Shown here one piece after another: positions 16,908 to 22,781 of a stretch of DNA of 22,781 bases. Position 1 is the first letter of the stretch. Every line of letters starts with the position of its first letter. The stretch is from JBKEBX01 sp047974615. GTDB taxonomy: Bacteria > Bacillota > Clostridia > Lachnospirales > CAMZNU01. The notes beneath the pieces are model-generated. The model was not told the origin of the DNA and did not search any database. It worked only from the letters and a program-made list of their open reading frames with translations. The translations under genes and the position numbers were made by a program. Location: the NCBI GenBank assembly GCA_047974615.1, contig JBKECM010000185.1, forward strand, positions 1-22,781. Reading direction: 5' to 3'.

Positions 16908-17144
16908 TTAGCTCTTTTTGGAAGTTATAAAAAGTGAGGCAAAGAAATAATTCAATTTCTTTGCCTCACTTTTTCTCATAATAAACATTATCAAAACAAA
17001 ACTCACTACCCACAAGATTATAACAAAAACATTCGTAATGTAAAGCGGGTATATATAATGGTAATCTGAAAATAAGAAAAATCTTTTAATTTCAAAAACA
17101 TTGTGAGTATTCCTAAGTTTATAGTCCCTACCGTACCCTGATAT
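16908..17144 (-). pseudogene. Startless minus-strand frame with one membrane segment, possible gene remnant
   Basis: A 78-codon frame lies between stops on the minus strand. It reads as a polar stretch (GYGRDYKLRN), an aromatic segment (KRFFLFSDYHYIYPLY), about 20 hydrophobic residues around VIILWVVSFVLIMFIM, then RKSEAKK. This is the layout of a small single-pass membrane protein with a positive cytoplasmic side. No ATG, GTG or TTG occurs before the hydrophobic part, and no ribosome site precedes it. The 3' part runs through the hairpin at 16929-16974, which a working gene would normally avoid. A second short frame starts at an ATG with AGGA upstream inside the same stretch. I recognise no family. 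It may be chance or a decayed gene. Confidence 0.25.
16929..16974. terminator. Perfect 20-bp hairpin, probable bidirectional terminator
   Basis: Bases 16929-16948 are perfectly complementary to 16955-16974 around a 6-base loop. The stem ends in A5/T5, so each strand reads as hairpin plus U-tract. It lies 357 bases beyond the end of the dinB-downstream gene and upstream of the rny promoter. It would close the dinB transcript or that of the broken frame at 16908-17144. Confidence 0.75.
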
Positions 17145-17330
17145 TTATAGTACTAAAAAAGTATATCTTTTCGTTTATTGATAATTTTTTGATATAATTA
17201 ATGATTAACTATCCTTAGTGTATAATGTCAAAATATTATTTGAATATTTATAAGTTACAATAATATTTTCAGTACGGCTACATTATAGTACTTTCGATTA
17301 ATAATTTAAAAACAAGCAACACCAACTTAA
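17145..17330. other. AT-rich intergenic stretch with operator-like dyads
   Basis: No gene is seen. On the minus strand a TTGACA box (17231-17226) has, 17 bases on, only a weak -10 (TTAATC). An 11-base palindrome (17198-17208) overlaps that position. Any promoter here is a guess. Confidence 0.3.
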
Positions 17331-17597
17331 CTATTCGATTTTATATAAAATCCATTGCCCTGTTGCAATTTCATATTTTATTTCTAAAAGATATTTTTTT
17401 AGTTCCGTTAAGCTTTCACATAGAAAACAAATAGTTTCATTACCTATTAGCTTTTCTTTTTTTTTATCAAGTATTCTTGATATAGGATAAATGTAGCTTT
17501 CACCGTCTTCATTATCGATTTTAATTTTTAGTGGTTTGACGTCGCCTTCCTCATCAAACCAACAAATTACAGATATTTTTTTATAAAGGGCTTTTAT
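17331..17597 (-). CDS. Small protein downstream of dinB with an apparent ATA start codon
   Basis: A frame of 88 codons from the chosen start ends at the TAG at 17333-17331. It contains no ATG, GTG or TTG codon. An in-frame TAA lies just upstream, so the start must be non-standard. GGAGGT sits eight bases before ATA (17597-17595) and two and five bases before the ATT and ATA codons preceding it. The second ATA has the best spacing and gives (M)KALYKKISVICWFDEEGD. The rest is a mixed polar/hydrophobic chain with a KIKIDNEDGE segment and the C-terminal end QWILYKIE. Two Cys and two Trp residues are present, and there is no signal or membrane segment. Composition and codon use look coding. It starts 44 bases after the dinB stop on the same strand. 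From memory, similar ATG-started proteins beginning MKAL-KK occur beside dinB in Lachnospiraceae, but I could not check this. Function unknown. Confidence 0.7.
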   Translation of the reverse strand: MKALYKKISVICWFDEEGDVKPLKIKIDNEDGESYIYPISRILDKKKEKLIGNETICFLCESLTELKKYLLEIKYEIATGQWILYKIE

Positions 17598-17640
17598 TAT
17601 AATGCACCTCCATTAATTTTTTTAAAAGGCTTTTATAGAG

Positions 17641-18885
17641 TTAATATGTTACTGATAGTTTTTGTAGAAACTCTTTATCATTGTATTTTCTATAACTATA
17701 ATTGTTTAATTGATTTGCACGTACCACTTTACTTTTTCCGTATTTTGATCGAATTTCATCTATAGTTTTATCTAATTTTGATATTTGTTCAATGTTTTCA
17801 TCAAATATAGATATCTGTGAATTATTCGCTGACTCTAAGTTGCTAATGCTAACTCCTACAGCTCTTAAAGGCTCACCACTCCATATTTCTTTGAATAAAT
17901 CCATAGCCACTTTAAAAATAACACTAGCATTATTTGTTTTAGAAATAATCTTTTTTTGGTGACTTGTAACTTCTCTATTTGTATTTTTTATAGAAATTGT
18001 AACAACAGAGCCTATTTGCTTGCTGTTTCTAAGTCGTGTACAAACCTTTTCAATAAGACCCATAAATATAATTTTTGCTTGTTCCATATTGTCTAAGTTA
18101 AAAGGTAGAGTACTTGAGTGACCACAACTTTTTGCTGCTGAAAACTCTTTTTTTACAATACTTGAATCATAACCATTAGCATAAGACCATATAGTTTGAC
18201 CATGAGAATGTAAAAGTTGTTTTAAAAAAGATATATCAGTATTTGCAAGTTTACCTATAGTTGTTATACCGTACTGTAAAAGCTTTTCTTCTGTTTTTCT
18301 TCCTACCATAAAAAGCTCACCTACAGGTAAATCCCATAATTTTTGAATTTCATCATCAAATAATGTGTTTGTAAAGTTTGGTTTTTTTAGCTCTCCTGCC
18401 ATTTTAGCCATCACTTTGCTTTCACCGATACCTACGCAAACGGTGAAACCTAACTCATTTTCAATTCTTTTACGTATTTCTTCCCCTGCTGCATAAGGAT
18501 TTTTTAATACTTTAGAATTATCACTAAAATCTATAAAGCCTTCATCTATGGAATATTTTTGAACGTTGTCAGAATATTCTAAAAGTAAATCGAACATAGC
18601 TTGGCTTGCTTTTTCGTATATTTCACCACGAGGTGGTACAACTACAAGGTTTGGACACTTTTTACGTGCTTCTTGTATTGTTTCACCAGTTTTTATATTA
18701 TATTTTTTCGCTGGATAGCTTTTCGCTAATACTATACCATGACGACTTTTTTCACTTCCTCCAACCACAGAAGGTACTGTTCTAAGGTCTAGTTCTTCTC
18801 CATGACTAAGTCTATAAACTGCCTCCCAACTAAGATAAGCACTATTTACATCTATATGGAATATTACATTTTTTCTTTTTTTCAT
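17641..18885 (-). CDS. dinB: Y-family DNA polymerase IV
   Basis: DinB copies damaged templates with low fidelity. The 414-residue product has the Y-family palm carboxylates: Asp12 in FHIDVNSAY, and Asp114-Glu115 in YSIDEGFIDF. These are followed by thumb and little-finger domains. QISIF at 357-361 is a beta-clamp binding motif. I chose the ATG at 18885, with AAAGGGG about nine bases upstream. The earlier in-frame ATG at 18918 lies inside the probable operator and lacks a ribosome site. The promoter at 18930-18958 overlaps a LexA-like box, so damage induction is likely. A small gene with an odd start follows on the same strand, and comM is divergent. Confidence 0.95.
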   Translation of the reverse strand: MKKRKNVIFHIDVNSAYLSWEAVYRLSHGEELDLRTVPSVVGGSEKSRHGIVLAKSYPAKKYNIKTGETIQEARKKCPNLVVVPPRGEIYEKASQAMFDLLLEYSDNVQKYSIDEGFIDFSDNSKVLKNPYAAGEEIRKRIENELGFTVCVGIGESKVMAKMAGELKKPNFTNTLFDDEIQKLWDLPVGELFMVGRKTEEKLLQYGITTIGKLANTDISFLKQLLHSHGQTIWSYANGYDSSIVKKEFSAAKSCGHSSTLPFNLDNMEQAKIIFMGLIEKVCTRLRNSKQIGSVVTISIKNTNREVTSHQKKIISKTNNASVIFKVAMDLFKEIWSGEPLRAVGVSISNLESANNSQISIFDENIEQISKLDKTIDEIRSKYGKSKVVRANQLNNYSYRKYNDKEFLQKLSVTY

Positions 18886-18911
18886 ATTATTCAAACCCCT
18901 TTTCATATAAG

Positions 18912-18925
18912 CGAACATTTGTTTT
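18912..18925. promoter_or_regulatory. LexA (SOS) box-like site at the dinB transcription start
   Basis: The site reads CGAACATTTGTTTT on the plus strand, close to the Firmicute SOS box CGAAC-N4-GTTCG. One half-site is perfect and the other is GTTT in place of GTTC. It covers the predicted dinB start of transcription, where a repressor would block it. Further GAAC half-sites occur at 18946-18950 within the promoter spacer and at 18991-18999. Confidence 0.6.
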
Positions 18926-18929
18926 TATC

Positions 18930-18958
18930 ATTATAGCAAAATATTGTTCGATTTTCAA
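18930..18958 (-). promoter_or_regulatory. Sigma-A promoter of dinB
   Basis: On the minus strand TTGAAA (18958-18953) is separated by exactly 17 bases from a perfect TATAAT (18935-18930). Transcription should start near 18923, about 38 bases before the dinB start codon. Confidence 0.85.
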
Positions 18959-19136
18959 TAGTTTTTTCTAAAAAAATTAATATTTTTTACGTTCGTTCTA
19001 AAAAAATACGAAAAATCAAGCTTGTTTGTTATTTTTTACAGAAAGGACTAAATTTAAATATAAAAAATTTATTTTATTATAGGAATTATTGACTGTATGG
19101 TGTATAATTATACATATATTTCAAAAATGGGGGTGT
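18959..19136. other. Divergent intergenic region between dinB and comM
   Basis: No gene is seen. There are GAAC half-sites near 18991-18999 and a CAAGCTTG palindrome at 19017-19024. A perfect TATAAT stands at 19103-19108, thirty bases before comM, but without a good -35 at the right distance. The comM promoter is therefore only suggested. Confidence 0.4.
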
Positions 19137-20672
19137 ATGAAAATAGTTGCTAAAATTTTATGTGGTGCTACAAGAGGTATCGAAGGTATAGAGATAGAAG
19201 TTGAAGTAGATTTAACGAATGGTATGCCTATTTTTGAAATTGTAGGGTTACCTGACGGTGCTATAAAAGAATCTAAGGAAAGAATTAAGAGTGCTTTTAA
19301 AAACAGTGGATTTACTTTTCCTTTAGGTAAAGTTATAGTAAATCTTGCACCTGCAAATATAAGAAAAGAAGGTAGTTTTTACGATTTACCTATTGCCATA
19401 GGTATTTTAGCTGTTAGTGGCGTTATAAAATATGAAGATATTAAAAATAAATTTTTTATAGGTGAGCTATCTTTAAATGGTGAAATAAGAGGTATACAAG
19501 GTGCTTTGCCTATAATAGATAGTCTTTTTAAAAAGGGGTATAAAGAGTTTTATATACCTTTAGAAAACGCAGAGGAAGTTTCTGTTTTAAAAGAAATTGA
19601 TATATATGTTGTTGAAAATTTAAAAAAAGTTGTAAATAGTATTTTAAAAGTCGAAGAAATCAAAAAATTTGAAAAAGATATTTTTTTTGATGAAGAAGAG
19701 CATAACGAAGATTTTTTTTATGTAAAAGGGCAAGAAGTTGTTAAACGTGCTATTGTTGTTGCTTGTAGTGGGCGACATAATATGCTTATAGTTGGACCTC
19801 CTGGAACAGGTAAAACTATGATGGCAAGTCGTATACCTACGGTTTTACCTGATTTGACATTTGAAGAACAACTGGAAGTTACAAAAATATATAGTGTTGC
19901 TAATGTTTCTGAAGATAAAAAAAGACTTATTAAAAAAGTTCCATATAGAGCACCTCATAACACTATAAGCGATGTTGCTTTAATCGGTGGAGGAAAAATT
20001 CCTAAACCCGGTGAAATTTCTTTAGCACATTGTGGTGTGCTTTTTTTAGACGAATTTACAGAGTTTAGTAAAAATGCTTTGGAAAATATGCGTCAACCTT
20101 TAGAAGACAAGATTGTTTCTATATCGAGAGTTAACGGAAATGTGGTTTATCCTTGTAAATTTATGCTAGTTGCTGCTATGAACCCTTGCCCTTGTGGCTA
20201 TTATGGTGCTTCTAATAAATGTACTTGTAATAGTAGTGATGTGAAAAAATATTTAAGTAAAATTTCTGGCCCTATGCTAGATAGAATTGATATTCAAGTT
20301 GAAGCTAATAGCGTTGCCTTTGATGAATTGTCTGAAAATCCTACAAAGGAAACTTCTATGTCATCAAAGGATATGAAAGAAATAGTAAAAAAAGTTACTA
20401 AAATACAAAGAGATAGATATAAAAATGAAAATATTAATTATAATAGTGAACTTACAGAAGAACTTTTAGAAAAATATTGTTATCTTGGAGATGAAGAAAA
20501 AGAAATATTAAAAATAGCATTTTCCCATTATGAAATGAGCGGTAGAGCATATACTAAAGTTTTAAAAACTGCTAGAACTATCGCTGATATGGAAGGCGCT
20601 TTAAATATTGATGTTAAACATATAAGTGAGGCTATATCGTATAGAATGTTAGATAGAAAATATTTTGTTTAA
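19137..20672 (+). CDS. comM: YifB/ComM family Mg-chelatase-like AAA+ ATPase
   Basis: The protein belongs to the YifB/ComM family. In Haemophilus and Vibrio, ComM is a hexameric helicase that promotes branch migration during natural transformation; its role in non-competent Clostridia is unclear. From the ATG at 19137 it has 511 residues, the usual length. An N-terminal Lon-like ChlI domain includes GLPDGAIKESKERIKSA. Next come Walker A GPPGTGKT (220-227), Walker B with Asp305-Glu306 in LFLDEF, and a cysteine cluster CPCGYYGASNKCTC. A C-terminal AAA+ lid completes it. The ATG at 19137 is preceded by GGGGGT; a TTG at 19089 would add 16 atypical residues. No neighbouring smf/dprA is seen. It is divergent from dinB. 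Confidence 0.94.
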   Translation: MKIVAKILCGATRGIEGIEIEVEVDLTNGMPIFEIVGLPDGAIKESKERIKSAFKNSGFTFPLGKVIVNLAPANIRKEGSFYDLPIAIGILAVSGVIKYEDIKNKFFIGELSLNGEIRGIQGALPIIDSLFKKGYKEFYIPLENAEEVSVLKEIDIYVVENLKKVVNSILKVEEIKKFEKDIFFDEEEHNEDFFYVKGQEVVKRAIVVACSGRHNMLIVGPPGTGKTMMASRIPTVLPDLTFEEQLEVTKIYSVANVSEDKKRLIKKVPYRAPHNTISDVALIGGGKIPKPGEISLAHCGVLFLDEFTEFSKNALENMRQPLEDKIVSISRVNGNVVYPCKFMLVAAMNPCPCGYYGASNKCTCNSSDVKKYLSKISGPMLDRIDIQVEANSVAFDELSENPTKETSMSSKDMKEIVKKVTKIQRDRYKNENINYNSELTEELLEKYCYLGDEEKEILKIAFSHYEMSGRAYTKVLKTARTIADMEGALNIDVKHISEAISYRMLDRKYFV

Positions 20673-20685
20673 GGGTTAAAATATT

Positions 20686-20858
20686 GTGAGGTAAATATAA
20701 AAGAAAGTGATTATAAAGGATAAAAAATATTTAGAAAATTTACTGTAATTTATCTCACAGATTAGACCACATCTTTAAGCGTTAGAGTAGGTGGCAGGAA
20801 AGGCTAATCTGCCGATAGTAGGGGTTCAAGCCACCACTTTAAGGAAAGGTAATTTGAC
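20686..20858 (+). ncRNA. Structured RNA-like element, possibly an omega-RNA-type scaffold without tnpB
   Basis: No coding capacity is seen, yet this stretch is far more structured and G-rich than its surroundings. An 11-bp stem joins 20686-20696 to 20748-20758 (one G-U). Bases 20758-20768 can pair with 20802-20811 with one bulge. GGCAG/CTGCC (20793-20797 with 20809-20813) and GGTGGC/GCCACC (20790-20795 with 20830-20835) form an apical part. A terminal hairpin ACC-TTT/AAA-GGT ends at 20850, followed by AATTTGAC. The segment TAGGGGTTCAAGCCACCA and the terminal hairpin recall, from memory only, the right ends of IS200/IS605-type elements that encode the TnpB guide RNA. No tnpA or tnpB is nearby. 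Alternatives are an unclassified small RNA or a miniature element. Confidence 0.35.
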
Positions 20859-21063
20859 TTTATGCTTTTCATAATGGCTCAATTTTCAAAAATTTCCAAA
20901 AAGTATGCTCTTTGTTATTTCGCAAAAAAAATTAAAAACAGTTGGAAATATGGACATATTATTTTTAATTTTGGACTTTTTTAATATATTAATATAAAGG
21001 TATTAATTTTAATAAAAAATAAATACCGTAGATAAGGATAGGCTTAATGTAATTTTTTATAAA
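20859..21063. other. AT-rich spacer before the HPr-like gene
   Basis: No gene is seen. Weak inverted repeats occur, for example ATTTCCAA and TTGGAAAT about 40 bases apart, and GGTAT/ATACC. If the element to the left is a guide-RNA scaffold, the bases from 20859 onward would be the position of the guide. Confidence 0.3.
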
Positions 21064-21086
21064 ATTTGTATTTCATTTATACAAAT
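21064..21086. promoter_or_regulatory. Perfect 8-7-8 dyad beside the HPr-like promoter
   Basis: ATTTGTAT and ATACAAAT are perfect inverted copies separated by 7 bases, ending four bases before the -35 box. There is no T-tract to make it a terminator. The position fits a regulator-binding site. Confidence 0.45.
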
Positions 21087-21089
21087 ATA

Positions 21090-21118
21090 TTGACAAAATC
21101 AAGTTAATATAATATTAT
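21090..21118 (+). promoter_or_regulatory. Sigma-A promoter of the HPr-like gene
   Basis: A consensus TTGACA (21090-21095) is followed after 17 bases by TATTAT (21113-21118). The start of transcription should be near 21125, about 30 bases before the gene. Confidence 0.8.
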
Positions 21119-21154
21119 TAAGATAAATATAAAATGATATTAGGAGGTTTTAAA

Positions 21155-21385
21155 ATGGCTAAAATAAATTTAAAATTAGATTCTATTGATAAGGTAAAAG
21201 CTTTTGTTAACACTATAAGTTTATATGATGGTGATTTTGATTTAGCATCTAACAGATATGTAGTTGATGCAAAGTCTATTATGGGTATTTTCTCTTTAGA
21301 TTTAGCAAACCCACTTGAATTAAATATTCATAATGATTCTTTAGAAGCAGAAATTAAAGAAAAACTAGCACCTTATATTGTATAA
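21155..21385 (+). CDS. HPr-like protein lacking the active-site histidine
   Basis: The 76-residue product has the length and pattern of HPr, the phosphocarrier of the sugar phosphotransferase system. The best match is residues 39-48, AKSIMGIFSL, which corresponds to the HPr segment containing Ser46; Ser41 would be that regulatory serine. The N-terminal loop that should carry the phosphoryl-accepting His (GIHARP) reads instead around SIDKVKAF, and the whole protein has only one His (His55), far from that site. It therefore cannot act as a normal phosphocarrier and may be a regulatory or decoy paralogue. AGGAGG lies seven to eight bases before the ATG at 21155; the in-frame ATG at 21134 overlaps the leader and is less likely. 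It has its own promoter and terminator, so it is monocistronic. Confidence 0.8.
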   Translation: MAKINLKLDSIDKVKAFVNTISLYDGDFDLASNRYVVDAKSIMGIFSLDLANPLELNIHNDSLEAEIKEKLAPYIV

Positions 21386-21427
21386 TAAATATAATTAGAT
21401 TTGCAATAATATAAATCTGCAAAATAT

Positions 21428-21455
21428 GATGTAAGGGTTTCCTTACATCTTTTTT
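21428..21455 (+). terminator. Intrinsic terminator of the HPr-like gene
   Basis: A perfect 9-bp stem GATGTAAGG/CCTTACATC (21428-21436 with 21441-21449) with loop GTTT is followed by six T residues. It lies 43 bases after the stop codon. Confidence 0.93.
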
Positions 21456-21502
21456 AATAATTAATGAAAAAATTAAATGTAATATTTGTAGAGTATGAAA
21501 AA

Positions 21503-21532
21503 GTTTCAAGTAATGATTTTACTTAGTGAAAC
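21503..21532 (+). promoter_or_regulatory. Hairpin in the region before gltX
   Basis: GTTTCA-AGTAA pairs with TTACT-TGAAAC, an 11-bp stem with a 3-base bulge and a 5-base loop. There is no T-tract, and the T-box signature GGTGG-ACC-GCG is absent. It might lie in the gltX leader, but no clear gltX promoter was found, so this is uncertain. Confidence 0.3.
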
Positions 21533-21598
21533 AAATGCAGATTTAATGAAATAACTAAAATACTATGTTGGAACTATACTATAGATAAGAGGTATAAT

Positions 21599-22781
21599 AT
21601 GATAAGAACAAGATTTGCTCCTAGCCCTACGGGATATATGCACTTAGGAAACTTAAGAACAGCTTTATATGAATATTTAATAGCCAAAAAAGAGGGTGGT
21701 ACTTTTGTTTTAAGACTTGAAGATACTGACCAAACAAGACTTGTTGAGGGTGCTACAGAGGCTATTTATAATACTTTGAAAATAACTGGTTTAAAGCACG
21801 ATGAGGGACCAGATATCGGTGGTGCTTATGGTCCTTATATTCAAACGGAACGTAAAGATAGTTATTTAGTATATGCTAAAGAACTTGTTGAAAAGGGTGA
21901 AGCTTATTATTGTTTTTGTTCTAAAGAACGCCTTGAAGAACTTACAGACAAAGAAAAAGATATTATGGTTTACGATAGACATTGTTTAAATTTGTCTAAA
22001 GAAGAAGTAGAAGAAAAACTTAAAAATAACTCTCCTTATGTAATACGTCAAAAAATACGTGAAGGAAAACTTACTTGGCATGATGAGGTATATGGCGATA
22101 TTACTGTTGATACAGAAGAACTTGATGATCAAGTTTTAATCAAAACAGATGGTTTACCTACTTATAATTTTGCAAATGTTATAGATGACCATCTTATGGA
22201 CATTACTCACGTTGTACGTGGCTCTGAATATTTATCATCTACTCCTAAATATAACTTATTATATGAGGCTTTTGGTTGGGATATACCTGTATATGTTCAC
22301 TTGCCTCTTATGTTAAACCAAAGTGGTTCTAAACTTTCAAAGAGAAGGGGAGATGCTTCTTTTGAAGATCTTATCGCTGAAGGATTTTTACCTGATGCTA
22401 TATTGAATTATATTGCTTTACTTGGTTGGGCACCTTCAGAAAATCGTGAAATTTTCACTTTAGAAGAACTTGTTGAACATTTTGAGCCTACACATATTTC
22501 TAAAAGTCCATCTGCTTTCGATACTGTAAAGCTAAAATGGTTTAATGGAGAATATATGAAGGCTATGGAGTTTGAAAAATTTTACTCAAATGTAGAGCCT
22601 ATTTTAAAAGAAAATATCAAAAGTAATACAGATTTAAGATTTTTAGCATCTTTTTTACAAAGCCGTGTGACTTTTTACAAAGATGTTGCAGGTCTTGTTG
22701 ATTTTATTGATACTTTAGATGACTATAGTACAGAACTTTTTATTCATAAAAAAATGAAAACTGATGAGGAAATTTCTAAAA
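21599..22781 (+). CDS. gltX: Glutamate--tRNA ligase (5' part, runs off the window)
   Basis: GluRS charges tRNA with glutamate. The first 394 codons are present and the frame is open at the right edge. The class I signature is PSPTGYMHLGN (9-18), and the KMSKS equivalent is KLSKR (245-249). Cys105, Cys107, Tyr125 and Cys129 match the zinc ligands known from the E. coli enzyme. The Rossmann fold and the start of the anticodon-binding region are intact, and a full protein would be roughly 480-490 residues. AGAGGT precedes the ATG by about six bases. Whether it also charges tRNA-Gln cannot be told from this part. Confidence 0.96.
   Translation, partial: MIRTRFAPSPTGYMHLGNLRTALYEYLIAKKEGGTFVLRLEDTDQTRLVEGATEAIYNTLKITGLKHDEGPDIGGAYGPYIQTERKDSYLVYAKELVEKGEAYYCFCSKERLEELTDKEKDIMVYDRHCLNLSKEEVEEKLKNNSPYVIRQKIREGKLTWHDEVYGDITVDTEELDDQVLIKTDGLPTYNFANVIDDHLMDITHVVRGSEYLSSTPKYNLLYEAFGWDIPVYVHLPLMLNQSGSKLSKRRGDASFEDLIAEGFLPDAILNYIALLGWAPSENREIFTLEELVEHFEPTHISKSPSAFDTVKLKWFNGEYMKAMEFEKFYSNVEPILKENIKSNTDLRFLASFLQSRVTFYKDVAGLVDFIDTLDDYSTELFIHKKMKTDEEISK

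Noticed and set aside
18886..18918. Longer DinB start at 18918
   Set aside because: That ATG lies in the LexA-like box and a few bases from the predicted start of transcription, without a ribosome site. The ATG at 18885 has AAAGGGG at good distance.
20816..20840. GGTTCAAG resembling a tRNA T-arm
   Set aside because: No five-base stem flanks the loop correctly, and no D-arm, anticodon arm or acceptor stem can be built around it.
20686..20858. 6S RNA, SRP RNA, tmRNA or RNase P RNA
   Set aside because: The long rod with central bubble of 6S, the GGAAGGAAGCAGCC core of SRP RNA, the tRNA-like ends of tmRNA and the RNase P conserved blocks were not found.
21456..21598. T-box leader for gltX
   Set aside because: The region is too short, and the T-box bulge sequence and specifier stem are absent; only one hairpin is seen.

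Overview
The window comes from a low-GC (about 30%) Gram-positive anaerobe. The best guess is a clostridial organism of the Lachnospirales type. The evidence is PolC-type replicative polymerase, RNase Y, a YlbF-family protein, the gene order mutS-mutL-miaA-hfq-methionine gamma-lyase family, AT-rich codon use, and GGAGG ribosome sites with frequent TTG/GTG starts. The genus is not claimed.

Positions 1-14649 hold nine plus-strand genes in close order behind one strong sigma-A promoter (210-238): ispG, polC, miaB, a ylbF-family gene, mutS, mutL, miaA, hfq and a PLP-dependent methionine gamma-lyase family gene. Gaps are short and the last two genes overlap, so this is probably one long operon. 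It mixes isoprenoid synthesis, replication, mismatch repair, tRNA A37 modification and RNA metabolism. IspG lies on the pathway that makes the prenyl donor used by MiaA, and MiaB then acts on MiaA's product. A structured tail of about 220 nt leads to a bidirectional terminator (14871-14907) shared with the convergent rny gene (RNase Y).

Positions 16472-17330 are the largest apparently gene-poor stretch. It holds a probable rny promoter with a long structured leader and a 42-bp dyad at the predicted start, a perfect 20-bp hairpin, and a degraded-looking minus-strand frame with one membrane segment. Next come dinB (minus strand, with a LexA-like site on its promoter) and, directly downstream of dinB, an 88-codon gene that has no ATG, GTG or TTG anywhere. 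It has a good ribosome site and appears to start at ATA (or ATT).

ComM/YifB (plus strand) diverges from dinB. After it lies a compact RNA-like element (20686-20858) with several stems and a terminal hairpin. It resembles the right-end guide-RNA scaffold of IS200/IS605-type elements, but no tnpB or tnpA is present. An HPr-like gene follows. It keeps the regulatory serine motif but lacks the phosphoryl-accepting histidine, and it has a perfect dyad against its promoter. The 5' part of gltX runs off the right edge.

I found no CRISPR array, rRNA or tRNA and no intact transposase gene. The most novel leads are the gene with the non-standard start, the tnpB-less RNA element and the structured rny leader.
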